A DNA stretch of 64,000 nt. Source: Bryobacterales bacterium. GTDB lineage: Bacteria; Acidobacteriota; Terriglobia; Bryobacterales; Bryobacteraceae. Each line of letters begins with the position of its first letter. The first letter of the stretch is position 1. Both the position numbers and the translations under genes were made by a program. The stretch spans positions 1 through 64,000 of the forward strand of contig JAEUQC010000147.1 of the NCBI GenBank assembly GCA_016789905.1, given 5' to 3'. The notes beneath the pieces are model-generated. The model was not told the origin of the DNA. It saw only the letters and a program-made list of their open reading frames with translations, and ran no database searches. Below, piece by piece: positions 8,625 to 16,861 of this stretch.

Positions 8625-9920
8625 TTACTTCTTCTTCCGGACCCCGGCTTTCGGAGCGGCTTTGCCCTTGGGCGCGCCGGCGGCTGCCTTGCCAGTCCAG
8701 CCAGTGATCTTTTCCTTCTCAGCAGTAACGGTCAGGTTGAACGGATCGGCGGTGAACTCCTTGCCGACGCCTTCAAACTCCAGTTCCGTGCCGGGATCCA
8801 CTTTACCGGGCAGGAAGCCTTTGTCATCGATCTCGATGGTGATCTCCGGCGCCGAAGCGTCCGAAATGCCAACCACGATCTTCTTCGGATTGGTCGGCGG
8901 GTCCATCGAGACCACCTTGCCTTTGAACTTCGGAAGCGCCGCGCCCTTCAACTGCTCCACGTAGGCCGCGCCGCCAGGGCCGGTCAACTCCTGCTTCATC
9001 TGGACCCACATCGCCAACTGCGGATTGGTTTTCTTCAACTCTTCCAACCCTTCCATGTCTTCCTGCTGCTTGGTCTTGATGGCGAAATCGGTGGGCGGGA
9101 AAACCTCAGCGGCCGCCTTGGCCTTCAACTCGTCAAAACCCTTCTTGTCGCCGCGATACTGCGGATAGACGCGTCCGAAGTAGTCACAAACGCGGGTTTT
9201 CTGATCGGCCGGGGCCGCGCCCTCGCCTTCCAGAGCGCACGCGCGCGCAAAGTGGTAAATCGCGAAAACCTGCTTTTCCTGCTTCTTCTGCGCCAGGATC
9301 GCCGATCCCAACTGGTAGGAAACCATCGCGTTCTTCGGGAACACTTTCAAAAGATCCGTCAGCTTCTGCTCCAACACAACGTAGTCTTTCTTCACCTGCG
9401 CGTTGTACACGTGAACCTGCAGCGCCTTCAGTTGCGCATCGGCCTTCTGCTTTGCCCACGCGTCGTCCGCCGCGCCCGCCGGCTTCTTCGCAGCGCTGAA
9501 GTACTCTTCCAAATTCGTGAGCATCGTGTTCGCGGCTTTCTCGCCATCTTCCAAAACGGCCGGGTCCGTCGAGTTCATCGACAGCACCAGCAGCGTCATA
9601 TAATACGGGCCCGTGAAGTTCTTCGGATCGGCGGCCGACATCTCCTTCGCCGTATCGAACATCTCCTTCGCTTTACCCAGTTGCTGATACGTCATCAGGT
9701 AGGCGCCCAACCGTTCCCATCCGAAGTTCGTCTTGGCGTACTTCGTCTTCCACTGGTTCAGCAACTCAAGCTTCTTGGCCGGATCGGTTGCCTTTCCTAT
9801 TTGCTCGGCCACCAGTTCGTACTCTGCGCGGTCAATCCACTCTTTGGGCTTGTCCTGACCGAACAGAGCGGTTGTGACCACCGCAATCCCCGTTAGCAAT
9901 CTGAATTTCTTGAAAAGCAC
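8625..9920 (-). CDS. Secreted TPR-type protein
   Basis: 431 residues from a GTG start. GTG at 9920 is chosen because GGGAGG lies six bases upstream and because it places a signal peptide (FKKFRLLTGIAVVTTALFG) at the very N-terminus. A longer reading from 10004 would bury it. Residues about 30-290 are helical with TPR-like pairs (WERLGAYLMTYQQLGKAKEMFDTAKEM; VSYQLGSAILAQKKQEKQ). About 325-405 is a small beta-rich segment, and the tail is Lys/Ala rich (KGKAAPKAGVRKKK). No enzyme motif is seen. It is probably a periplasmic or envelope scaffold, transcribed alone and ended by the terminator at 8578-8614. It is one of the few genes here with a strong Shine-Dalgarno site. Confidence 0.75.
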   Translation of the reverse strand: MLFKKFRLLTGIAVVTTALFGQDKPKEWIDRAEYELVAEQIGKATDPAKKLELLNQWKTKYAKTNFGWERLGAYLMTYQQLGKAKEMFDTAKEMSAADPKNFTGPYYMTLLVLSMNSTDPAVLEDGEKAANTMLTNLEEYFSAAKKPAGAADDAWAKQKADAQLKALQVHVYNAQVKKDYVVLEQKLTDLLKVFPKNAMVSYQLGSAILAQKKQEKQVFAIYHFARACALEGEGAAPADQKTRVCDYFGRVYPQYRGDKKGFDELKAKAAAEVFPPTDFAIKTKQQEDMEGLEELKKTNPQLAMWVQMKQELTGPGGAAYVEQLKGAALPKFKGKVVSMDPPTNPKKIVVGISDASAPEITIEIDDKGFLPGKVDPGTELEFEGVGKEFTADPFNLTVTAEKEKITGWTGKAAAGAPKGKAAPKAGVRKKK

Positions 9921-10184
9921 CGAATGCCTCCCGTCCTTAGTTGTTCTGGCGCCGCATTGCGGGCCTTGTTTTCCGACCTGAAATTTTGGCCCGTACACGA
10001 TCAATGCCGGAGTATAACGAAGTTCTCAGCGTTGAAGCAACCGCCCCAAACACTCGGAACGCTCCTCGATCTGTCAAAAGGCTTCCTTGCATTCTACCCT
10101 GCAATTCATCCGTTAGATGGCGCCGCCCGCGGATTTGTTCCACGAACCGGAATTTGCTGTCTATGCTAGACTCCCTCTTTTCCC

Positions 10185-11639
10185 ATGCGCATCCTCGATC
10201 TCGGCGTCATTCTGGCCTACCTCATTGGCATCACGTGGTTCGGCTCCCGCTTTCGCAGCGGACAGAAGTCGCTGAAAGACTACTTTCTGGGCGGACGCAA
10301 CGCACCCTGGTGGGCAATCGCTTTTTCCATTGTTTCCGCCGAAACCAGCACTCTCACCGTCATCGGCACCCCTGGCATTGCCTTCCGCGGCGACCTTGGT
10401 TTCCTCCAGGTTGTTATGGGCTATCTGGCCGCCCGCGTGGTCATTGCCACGCTTTTTCTGCCCCACTACTTCCGCGGCGAAATGTTTACAGCCTACGAAC
10501 TGATGCAGCGCCGCTTTGGTCCCAATATCCGGAAGCTCACCGCCGGCAGTTTCCTGTTGTTGCGTTCGCTCGCCGAAGGTGTTCGCGTTTTTGCTATCTC
10601 CATCGTTATCTCCATCATCCTCGGCACCGGAGAGATGAGTTCTATTCTGTTAATTGTTGCGCTCACGCTTTTCTACACGTTTGAAGGCGGTATGGAGGCC
10701 GTCATCTGGACCGATGTCGTCCAGATGTTTCTCTACGTCGGCGGCGCCGTTGTCAGTCTATTTGTCATTCTTAACCAAATTCCCCAGGGATGGGCGCACA
10801 TCTGGGAGGCCGCGGGAAATGCCAACAAACTGCGCGTCTTCGACTTCCGTTTCGATTGGAGCCGTGAGTTCTTCGCCAGGCCGTACAGTTTCTGGGCCGG
10901 TGTCATCGGCGGGTGTTTCCTCACCACGGCCAGCCACGGTACCGAACAACTTATGGTGCAGCGGTTGCTTTCCGCCAAAACGCAGGACGAAAGCCGCCTC
11001 GCCCTGTTGGGCAGTTGGTTCGTGATTTTTTTCCAATTCGCCCTCTTCCTTTGCATCGGTCTTATCCTCTACGTTTTCTACCAGGACACCGGCCGCCCCA
11101 TGCCTACGGTTCCGGACCGCATCTACCCCGAATTCATCTGGGAGTTCCTGCCGCCAGGTGTAGCCGGTCTGGTGATGGCCGCGATCCTTGCCGCCGCGAT
11201 GTCCAACTTAAGCGCGGCGCTCAATTCGCTTGCCTCCACCACCGTTATGGACTTCTGGAAGCCGCTTGCTCGCAAAGACCGCACGGAGGCGCAGTATCTG
11301 CAAATCGCCCGCTCGGTGACCATCTTCTGGGGCGCCGTGTTGCTGGTTATCGCCTTTCTCGCCCGGCACGTGCAGTCGGTGCTTGAATATGGGCTCGGCA
11401 TCGCCTCCATTGTTTACGGCGCCCTGCTTGGCACCTTCCTTCTGGGCGTGCTGACGGAGCGCGTTGGCGAACGCGCCGCCATGTGCGGCATGGCTGTCGG
11501 CCTCGCCCTCAACGTCTATCTCAAATTCGGCACCACCGTTGCCTGGACCTGGTACGTGCTCATCGGCACGGCGGCAACATTCATCACGGCGTGGATAGCG
11601 TCCTTCGTCCTGCCACGGGAGAACAATCAATATGTCTGA
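10185..11639 (+). CDS. Solute:sodium symporter (SSS family)
   Basis: 484 residues with about 13 hydrophobic segments. The N-terminal pattern (DLGVILAYLIGITWFGSRF...KSLKDYFLGGRNAPWW) and SIVSAETSTLTVIGTPG are typical of sodium/solute symporters such as the glucose, proline and sialic acid carriers. TTASHGTEQLMVQRLLSAK near residue 245 is typical of the SGLT/nucleoside subgroup. The substrate cannot be told from sequence. Its last eight bases overlap the start of the APC permease, so the two are co-transcribed. The 264-base gap upstream, shared with the divergent TPR gene, contains TAGACT (10167-10172) and TATGCT (10162-10167) as candidate -10 boxes and no other gene. Confidence 0.9.
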   Translation: MRILDLGVILAYLIGITWFGSRFRSGQKSLKDYFLGGRNAPWWAIAFSIVSAETSTLTVIGTPGIAFRGDLGFLQVVMGYLAARVVIATLFLPHYFRGEMFTAYELMQRRFGPNIRKLTAGSFLLLRSLAEGVRVFAISIVISIILGTGEMSSILLIVALTLFYTFEGGMEAVIWTDVVQMFLYVGGAVVSLFVILNQIPQGWAHIWEAAGNANKLRVFDFRFDWSREFFARPYSFWAGVIGGCFLTTASHGTEQLMVQRLLSAKTQDESRLALLGSWFVIFFQFALFLCIGLILYVFYQDTGRPMPTVPDRIYPEFIWEFLPPGVAGLVMAAILAAAMSNLSAALNSLASTTVMDFWKPLARKDRTEAQYLQIARSVTIFWGAVLLVIAFLARHVQSVLEYGLGIASIVYGALLGTFLLGVLTERVGERAAMCGMAVGLALNVYLKFGTTVAWTWYVLIGTAATFITAWIASFVLPRENNQYV

Positions 11640-12984
11640 GCTTAAACGCGATCTGGGCGTCTGGGGCGCGGCGTCCATCGTCGTCGGCACGGTCATTGGC
11701 AGCGGAATCTTCCTGGTTCCGAAGAGTATGGTGTTGAACGTGGGTTCGGCGGAGATGGTGATTTTTGTTTTCATCTTCGGCGGGCTGCTTTCGCTCGCCG
11801 GTGCCCTTACCTACGCCGAACTTTCCGCCGCCATGCCGGAGGCCGGCGGCGAATACGTCTATCTCCGGGAAGCCTATGGTCCGTTCTTCGCGTTCCTCTA
11901 CGGGTGGACCCAAATGTGGGTCGCCAAGAGCGGTTCCATCGCCACGCTGGCCACCGCGTTCTTCACCTACATGGCCAACTTCTTTCCCGCGCTGGAAGCA
12001 ACGATTACCGAAGTCCACCTGCCTCTGCTGGGCCTGCTCACCATCAAAACCGGGCAGATCTTTGCCATGGTCGTCATCGGACTGCTGGGCTGGCTCAACT
12101 ATTTCGGCGTCCGCGTTGGCGGAAATGTGCAGGTGGGCGTCACTATCGTCAAGGTTGGCCTCATCGCTCTGCTCATCGTGGTCGGTTTGACGTTTTCAGG
12201 AGGCGATACAGCCAACTTCACCTCCAGCATTCCAGCCACCGGCGGCATAGCGGGTTTCTTTGCCGCCCTTGTAGCCGCACTCTGGGCCTATGACGGTTGG
12301 AACAACGTCAGCATGGTTTCTTCGGAAGTGAAGAACCCGCAGCGGAACCTGCCGCTAGCCCTCGTGTTTGGGACTCTCGCCGTCATGGCGATTTATATCC
12401 TCGCCAACCTTGCCTATTTTTATGTGCTCTCGGCCTCCGCCGTCGCCGGCAGTGACCGTGTCGCCGCCGAGATGATGCGCCGCGTTTGGGGCGCCGGCGG
12501 TGCTAACGCCGTCAGCATCGCGGCCATGATCTCCATCTTCGCCGCGCTCAATGGTTCCATCCTCACCGGCTCGCGTGTTCCCTATGCCATGGCGCGCGAC
12601 GGACTCTTCTTTAAATCCATCGGGGAAGTGCACCCCAAGTACTTCACCCCCGCCAACTCCATCATCGCCCTCACCGCCTGGTCCATGATCCTCATTCTTA
12701 GCGGCGGTTACGACCAGCTTTTCACCTACGTCATTTTCGCTTCCTGGATCCTATACGGCATGGCCACCGCCTCCGTGCTCGTGTTGCGCCGCAAGCGTCC
12801 CGACCTGCCCCGGCCCTACAAGGCCGTCGGCTATCCGGTTATTCCGATCGTTTTCGTGCTCGTCGCCATCGCTCTCATCCTTTCCACCCTGCAGAAATCT
12901 CCCCGCGAAAGCCTACTCGGCCTGGGGATCATGGCCACTGGCATCCCCTTTTATCTGCACTGGAAGCGAAAATTGAAGGCCTGA
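11632..12984 (+). CDS. APC-family amino acid permease
   Basis: 450 residues with about 12 transmembrane segments. The first segment carries GTVIGSGIFLVPK, the substrate-binding unwound helix of amino acid/polyamine/organocation carriers. LVAALWAYDGWNNVSMVSSEVKNPQRNLP marks the middle of the family fold and resembles the LAT/SteT branch, which exchanges large neutral amino acids. The C-terminus is KRPDLPRPYKAVGYPVIPI...LYWHWKRKLKA-like, normal for the family. It overlaps the symporter stop codon (ATGTCTGA), which suggests the two carriers are made together. Substrate is unknown. Confidence 0.9.
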   Translation: MSELKRDLGVWGAASIVVGTVIGSGIFLVPKSMVLNVGSAEMVIFVFIFGGLLSLAGALTYAELSAAMPEAGGEYVYLREAYGPFFAFLYGWTQMWVAKSGSIATLATAFFTYMANFFPALEATITEVHLPLLGLLTIKTGQIFAMVVIGLLGWLNYFGVRVGGNVQVGVTIVKVGLIALLIVVGLTFSGGDTANFTSSIPATGGIAGFFAALVAALWAYDGWNNVSMVSSEVKNPQRNLPLALVFGTLAVMAIYILANLAYFYVLSASAVAGSDRVAAEMMRRVWGAGGANAVSIAAMISIFAALNGSILTGSRVPYAMARDGLFFKSIGEVHPKYFTPANSIIALTAWSMILILSGGYDQLFTYVIFASWILYGMATASVLVLRRKRPDLPRPYKAVGYPVIPIVFVLVAIALILSTLQKSPRESLLGLGIMATGIPFYLHWKRKLKA

Positions 12985-13018
12985 ATTCCCCTTTAATTGT
13001 GCCCGCTGCCGTGCCGAA

Positions 13019-13047
13019 GTACTACTGCGTCCGGAGAGATGTAGTAC
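13019..13047. promoter_or_regulatory. Inverted repeat after the permease operon
   Basis: A perfect seven-base inverted repeat, GTACTAC / GTAGTAC, with 15 bases between arms. It lies 34 bases after the permease stop and 168 bases before the small gene. There is no U-tract, so it could be an operator, an mRNA 3' hairpin or chance. TGTTC / GAACA (13074-13091) is a second, shorter inverted repeat nearby. Confidence 0.3.
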
Positions 13048-13097
13048 GGTTTCTTGCGCCTAAAGTGTCCGTCTGTTCGGAAAATGGAACAACCCCC

Positions 13098-13126
13098 TTG
13101 AATAATGGCGAAAAATTAGGTACAAA
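13098..13126 (+). promoter_or_regulatory. Candidate promoter of the small AT-hook-like gene
   Basis: TTGAAT and TACAAA separated by 17 bases, each four of six matches to the sigma-70 hexamers. The leader would be about 85 bases and includes a good ribosome binding site (AGGAG, five bases before the ATG at 13216). That makes this gene unlike the leaderless ones around it. Confidence 0.35.
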
Positions 13127-13215
13127 CAGTGAAGGAAGCTGTGCATTAAGCCACGCTTGTTCCGAAAACAGGAAACCCGGACGAAAAGGGTGGCGCAAGG
13201 AAAGCAGGAGCCCGA

Positions 13216-13452
13216 ATGGACGTTACAAAGATTCTCGAACAATTAAGAGAAGAACGAGATCAAATTGAAGCCGCGATTGTGACGCTCGAACGTCTCGCCC
13301 TGGGGCGTGGCAAGCGTCGGGGCCGTCCGCCGTCATGGATGGTCGAGGCCCGGAAGCGAACCAAATCCGGAGAGGAAATGACCGCCGCAGACGTGATCGA
13401 AGCCGCTGTTTCAGCGAAAGGCTCCCGCGCCAGCAAGGTCGCCAACGCTTAG
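13216..13452 (+). CDS. Small basic protein with coiled coil and AT-hook-like motif
   Basis: 78 residues. The first half (TKILEQLREERDQIEAAIVTLERLA) is a good amphipathic coiled coil. It is followed by GRGKRRGRPPSW, whose KRRGRPP core resembles an AT-hook DNA-binding motif, and a basic polar tail. AGGAG five bases before the ATG and an intrinsic terminator 26 bases after the stop support a real single-gene unit. A dimeric, nucleoid-associated or regulatory role is inferred from the coiled coil plus basic hook; no function is established. It has no enzymatic motif. Confidence 0.75.
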   Translation: MDVTKILEQLREERDQIEAAIVTLERLALGRGKRRGRPPSWMVEARKRTKSGEEMTAADVIEAAVSAKGSRASKVANA

Positions 13453-13477
13453 GCGGTCCCCCAACAAATAACTAGCC

Positions 13478-13529
13478 AAAGCCGCGACGCGTCCCCCGCT
13501 CCAGGGTGGCGCATCGCGGCTTTTTTCTT
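13478..13529 (+). terminator. Intrinsic terminator after the small gene
   Basis: Ten-base perfect stem AAAGCCGCGA / TCGCGGCTTT around a GC-rich partly paired 26-base loop, followed by a T-run (TTTTTTCTTT counting the arm end). It ends the small gene rightward and, with the A-run on the other side, may also serve the convergent fusion gene that stops at 13533. Confidence 0.8.
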
Positions 13530-13532
13530 TCG

Positions 13533-15854
13533 TTAGTACAGCAGGTGCTTCGCCCGCCTTGCCAGAAATCCTTCCAGTTCCTCTGCCTGCCGGTCCTGGA
13601 TCACCCTCGGGTCCTCGCCCGCCAGAATCATCCGAATCGTCTCCGGATTCCCGATCAGCCCTTTGTTCACCTGAAAATCCAGCTTGCCGGGGAACAGCTT
13701 GTGAATCGCTGCTGCTATCTCCAACCCAAGCCGTACACTTCCCATGGCCTCGCGGTCGGTGATCACCAGGCGCACGCCGCCAATCGTCTGCCCCTTCAGG
13801 TTCGACGCATTTGGTGTGAATCGTGTCGCGTAGAATCGCACTCCCGGCACGCGCCGCCCATTCAGGTATGCCGCCAGTTTCTGACCATCAAGGAACGCCG
13901 CGCCAATCTGCTCAAACGGCGCGTCCGTCCCTCGTCCCACTGAGTAGTTCTTCGCCGCCTCCAGCATCCCCACGCCCGGATACAGCAACGCCGCATTGAG
14001 AGATCGCATATTCGGCGACGGGTCCACCCACGTCAGGCCTGTTGTGTCGAACCAGTCCCCCCGCTGCCAGCCCTTCATCTTCACCACATCGAGCGGCGCC
14101 TTCATGCCCAGTTCGGCGTGCAGCAACCGGGCCAGTTCCCCCGTCGTCATGCCGTGCCGCAGCGCCAGCGTATGTGTGCCCACAAACGTCTCGCTCCCCT
14201 TTGTCAGCACCGGGCCTTCTACCTTCACGCCGCCAATCGGGTTCGGCCGGTCCAGCACCACCAGCGGCATCCCGCGCTTGTTCAACTCCTCCATCACGTT
14301 CCGCATCGTGCTGACGTAGGTATAAAACCGCGAGCCAATGTCCTGAATGTCGAACACCACCACATCCACCGCCGCCAACATCTCCGCGCTCGGCCGCCGC
14401 CCGGCGTCTTTGTACAGGCTCCAAATCTTCACCTTCGTCTTGGGATCCACGTCATCGCCGATCCCTTCTCGGTCTTCCGTGCCGAAGATCCCGTGCTCCG
14501 GTGAGAATATAGCCGTCAGGTTCACTCCCGCGGCCGCCATCTCGTCGATGTTTCTCTTCCCGTCACGCGTCAGCCCCGTATGGTTGGTCACCAGCCCTAC
14601 ACGCTTCCCTTGCAAACGCGCGAATTTTTCCTTTACCAGCACGTCGAGCCCTGTCTCAACGCTTCCAACACGCCCAATCGCTCTCCGGATTCCCCCCATT
14701 GATTCGTTGTAGCCGTTCAACACCGCGCCCGGCACATCCACGCCCATCGCCGCGGCGGCGATTGTCGCCACCTTCGCCCGCAGCGCCGTCACTGGCGGGC
14801 GGCGTTTCGGATGAACGCTGTTCGTCAATAGCACTACGTAGCCGCCCGAGCCCGGGTCCACCCATAGCGACGTTCCGGTAAACCCGGTGTGCCCGAACGA
14901 TCCCACCGGAAACAACTCCCCGCGATTGGCCGAAAACTGCGAATCCACATCGAATCCCAGGCCGCGCAGAATCGGCTGGTCGGCCGGCGACTGCGGTTGC
15001 GTGAACTTGGCGACTGTCAAGGGGCTAAAGAACCGCTTGCCCTCCAATTCCCCTTTGTTCAGCAGCATCTGCGCGAATCGCGCCAGGTCCGCGGCGGTTG
15101 TGAATAGCCCCGCGTGGCCGGCCACGCCGTTCATGAATCGTGCCGTCGGGTCATGCACCACGCCACGTAGCGGCGCCGCCATTTTGGGGTACAGTTCGGT
15201 CGGTGCGATGCGTGAATGCAGCGCCGCCGGCGGATTAAATCCAGACTCTGTCATCCCCATCGGGACGAAGACCTCGTCCCGCGAGAACTGGTCCAGCGGT
15301 TTGCCGGAGACCTTTTTCACGATCTCCCCGAGCAGCACAAAGTTGATGTCGGAATATATAAACCGCTCTCCCGGCCCGGCCACGGGTTTGTCGATCAGCG
15401 CCTTCTGTATGCCGGTTTCGTATCCGCTCCATTCCGGTACCAGGTCCACATCCGGTCTCATCCCTGAAAAATGGGTCAACAGCATCCGCACCGTAATGTC
15501 ACTCTTGCCGCGCTGAAACGCCGGCAGGTAGACCGTAACTTTGTCCCCCAGCCGAACCTTGCCCTGCTCCACCAGCCGCATCATTGATGCTGTCGTCGCC
15601 ACCACCTTGGTCAACGACGCCGCGTCGAAAATCGTATCCAGTGTCATCGCCTCCCGTACAGGCGTCAGGCTCCGGTTTCCATACGCCTTCCGGTGCAGGA
15701 CGCGTCCATTCTGGCCGACTAACGCCACCGCCCCAGGCATCTGATCGGCGGCCACTGCCTCTTCGATCACTCGGTCAATATCAGGAGACCCGGCAAAAGT
15801 CTCTTGCGCCTGCAGCAGCCCGGCGCTCGCCAAAACAACCCAGAATACTCGCAT
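13533..15854 (-). CDS. Beta-lactamase-fold serine hydrolase fused to NamZ-type exo-muramidase
   Basis: 773 residues with a signal peptide (MRVFWVVLASAGLLQA). Residues about 25-375 are a class C beta-lactamase/PBP-like domain: S80-L-T-K83 nucleophile motif, YSDIN at 167-171, and FGHTGFTG near 320. Residues about 415-773 are a complete DUF1343/NamZ domain (RVGLVTNHTGLTRDG, FSPEHGIFG, VFDIQDIGSRFYTYV, LDRPNPIGG, DPSPNMRSLNAALLYPGVGMLE). NamZ removes N-acetylmuramate from the non-reducing end of peptidoglycan fragments. In Bacillus the namZ gene is clustered with nagZ and a beta-lactamase-like amiE, so this fusion probably joins two steps of cell-wall turnover in the periplasm. Its ATG immediately follows the TAA of the carbinolamine dehydratase gene. 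Confidence 0.9.
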   Translation of the reverse strand: MRVFWVVLASAGLLQAQETFAGSPDIDRVIEEAVAADQMPGAVALVGQNGRVLHRKAYGNRSLTPVREAMTLDTIFDAASLTKVVATTASMMRLVEQGKVRLGDKVTVYLPAFQRGKSDITVRMLLTHFSGMRPDVDLVPEWSGYETGIQKALIDKPVAGPGERFIYSDINFVLLGEIVKKVSGKPLDQFSRDEVFVPMGMTESGFNPPAALHSRIAPTELYPKMAAPLRGVVHDPTARFMNGVAGHAGLFTTAADLARFAQMLLNKGELEGKRFFSPLTVAKFTQPQSPADQPILRGLGFDVDSQFSANRGELFPVGSFGHTGFTGTSLWVDPGSGGYVVLLTNSVHPKRRPPVTALRAKVATIAAAAMGVDVPGAVLNGYNESMGGIRRAIGRVGSVETGLDVLVKEKFARLQGKRVGLVTNHTGLTRDGKRNIDEMAAAGVNLTAIFSPEHGIFGTEDREGIGDDVDPKTKVKIWSLYKDAGRRPSAEMLAAVDVVVFDIQDIGSRFYTYVSTMRNVMEELNKRGMPLVVLDRPNPIGGVKVEGPVLTKGSETFVGTHTLALRHGMTTGELARLLHAELGMKAPLDVVKMKGWQRGDWFDTTGLTWVDPSPNMRSLNAALLYPGVGMLEAAKNYSVGRGTDAPFEQIGAAFLDGQKLAAYLNGRRVPGVRFYATRFTPNASNLKGQTIGGVRLVITDREAMGSVRLGLEIAAAIHKLFPGKLDFQVNKGLIGNPETIRMILAGEDPRVIQDRQAEELEGFLARRAKHLLY

Positions 15855-16145
15855 TTATCGCAGCCTTTTCGCCAGCTCTTCCAGCTTGCCGGCCAGCAGA
15901 ATGTCTTTCGCCGTAATCCCGCCCGCGTCGTGCGTTGTCAGGTTCACCACCACCTGGTTCCAGGAATTCGACCATTCCGGGTGATGCTCCATCGCTTCAA
16001 TCGCGATTGCCGCTGTCGCCATGAACCCAAAGGCATGAACAAAATCCGGGAATTCGTATTCGCGGTGCAGTTTTCCGTTCTTGACACTCCAGCCGGGCAG
16101 GGCCTCAACGGCGGCGGTCAGGTCGGTTTCGCTTAGTTTGGCCAT
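15855..16145 (-). CDS. phhB: Pterin-4a-carbinolamine dehydratase
   Basis: 96 residues, normal length. It dehydrates 4a-hydroxytetrahydropterin formed by aromatic amino acid hydroxylases and is sometimes a broader pterin-metabolism protein. The family motif is clear: EAMEHHPEWSNSWNQVVVNL followed by THDAGGIT. In the usual HHPxW...H pattern the two adjacent histidines and the later one bind substrate. Upstream, GGAG lies about four bases before the ATG, and a TAGGAT box overlaps it eight bases before the start. No phenylalanine hydroxylase is in the window. It is transcribed as the first gene of a pair with the NamZ fusion, with no obvious functional link. Confidence 0.92.
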   Translation of the reverse strand: MAKLSETDLTAAVEALPGWSVKNGKLHREYEFPDFVHAFGFMATAAIAIEAMEHHPEWSNSWNQVVVNLTTHDAGGITAKDILLAGKLEELAKRLR

Positions 16146-16261
16146 TTATCTCCATCCTACGCGTAAAGTGCCCTCCAATACAGGTCATCGATTCTACGGT
16201 GCGGAAAAAATATCTGCGTCGGATGAATATTTACACCCCTGTGCCGCGCCTGACGTTTTGA

Positions 16262-16861
16262 ATGCTAAAAACGGGCGGTGATACGGTCCACGCGAATTCC
16301 GGCACCGTGACTCAACTCCTCCATCGCTGGCGCGGCGGAGACCGCGCCGCCGTCGATGAGCTTGCCGCGCTCGTCTATCCAGAACTCCGCCTTCTCGCCC
16401 GTACCCGCCTTGCCGTCTGCCGCGACGGCGAACTTTCCCCCACCGAACTCGTCCATGAAGCGTTCCTTCGCCTGGCCCAGCAGCGCCAGCCGGATTGGGC
16501 CAATCGCGCGCACTTCTTCTTCATCGCCTCCCGCCTCATGCGCCAAATTCTGGTGGACCTTTCCCGCGAACGCCAAACGTTAAAACGCGGCGAAGGTAAA
16601 CAGCCGCTTCGGTTGGACCGGGCGGAAGACACCATCCCCTGCCGCGACGAATCCCTCCTGCGGCTCGACGATGCTCTCACGGCGCTGGCCCTGTTTGATC
16701 GCCGGAAAGCGGAAGTGCTGGAAATGCGCTTTTTCGGAGGCATGACCTCGGAAGAGATCGCTGCCGTGCTTGGCATCGCTTCCGCAACCGTCGTGCGCGA
16801 CCTTCGTGCCGCCAAAGCCTGGCTGCGCGCATACCTTTCCGGCGAAGAGGCTCTCCCGTGA
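16262..16861 (+). CDS. ECF-type RNA polymerase sigma factor (TIGR02999-like)
   Basis: 199 residues. Region 2 is seen at VTQLLHRWRGGDRAAVDELAALVYPELRLLARTRL and ELSPTELVHEAFLRL. Region 4 is at DRRKAEVLEMRFFGGMTSEEIAAVLGIASATVVRDLRAAKAWLRAYL, with a helix-turn-helix. This subgroup of ECF sigma factors is common in Acidobacteria and Planctomycetes and is typically encoded beside a Pkn-type kinase rather than an anti-sigma factor, as here. Its stop overlaps the kinase start as GTGA. The 116-base upstream gap is AT-rich for this genome, including an AAATAT / ATATTT inverted repeat near 16206-16231. The exact N-terminus is uncertain because no ribosome binding site was found. Confidence 0.9.
   Translation: MLKTGGDTVHANSGTVTQLLHRWRGGDRAAVDELAALVYPELRLLARTRLAVCRDGELSPTELVHEAFLRLAQQRQPDWANRAHFFFIASRLMRQILVDLSRERQTLKRGEGKQPLRLDRAEDTIPCRDESLLRLDDALTALALFDRRKAEVLEMRFFGGMTSEEIAAVLGIASATVVRDLRAAKAWLRAYLSGEEALP

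Noticed and set aside
8457..9896. 479-codon plus-strand frame
   Set aside because: Antisense shadow of the secreted TPR gene, which has a signal peptide, a strong GGGAGG site and a matching terminator.
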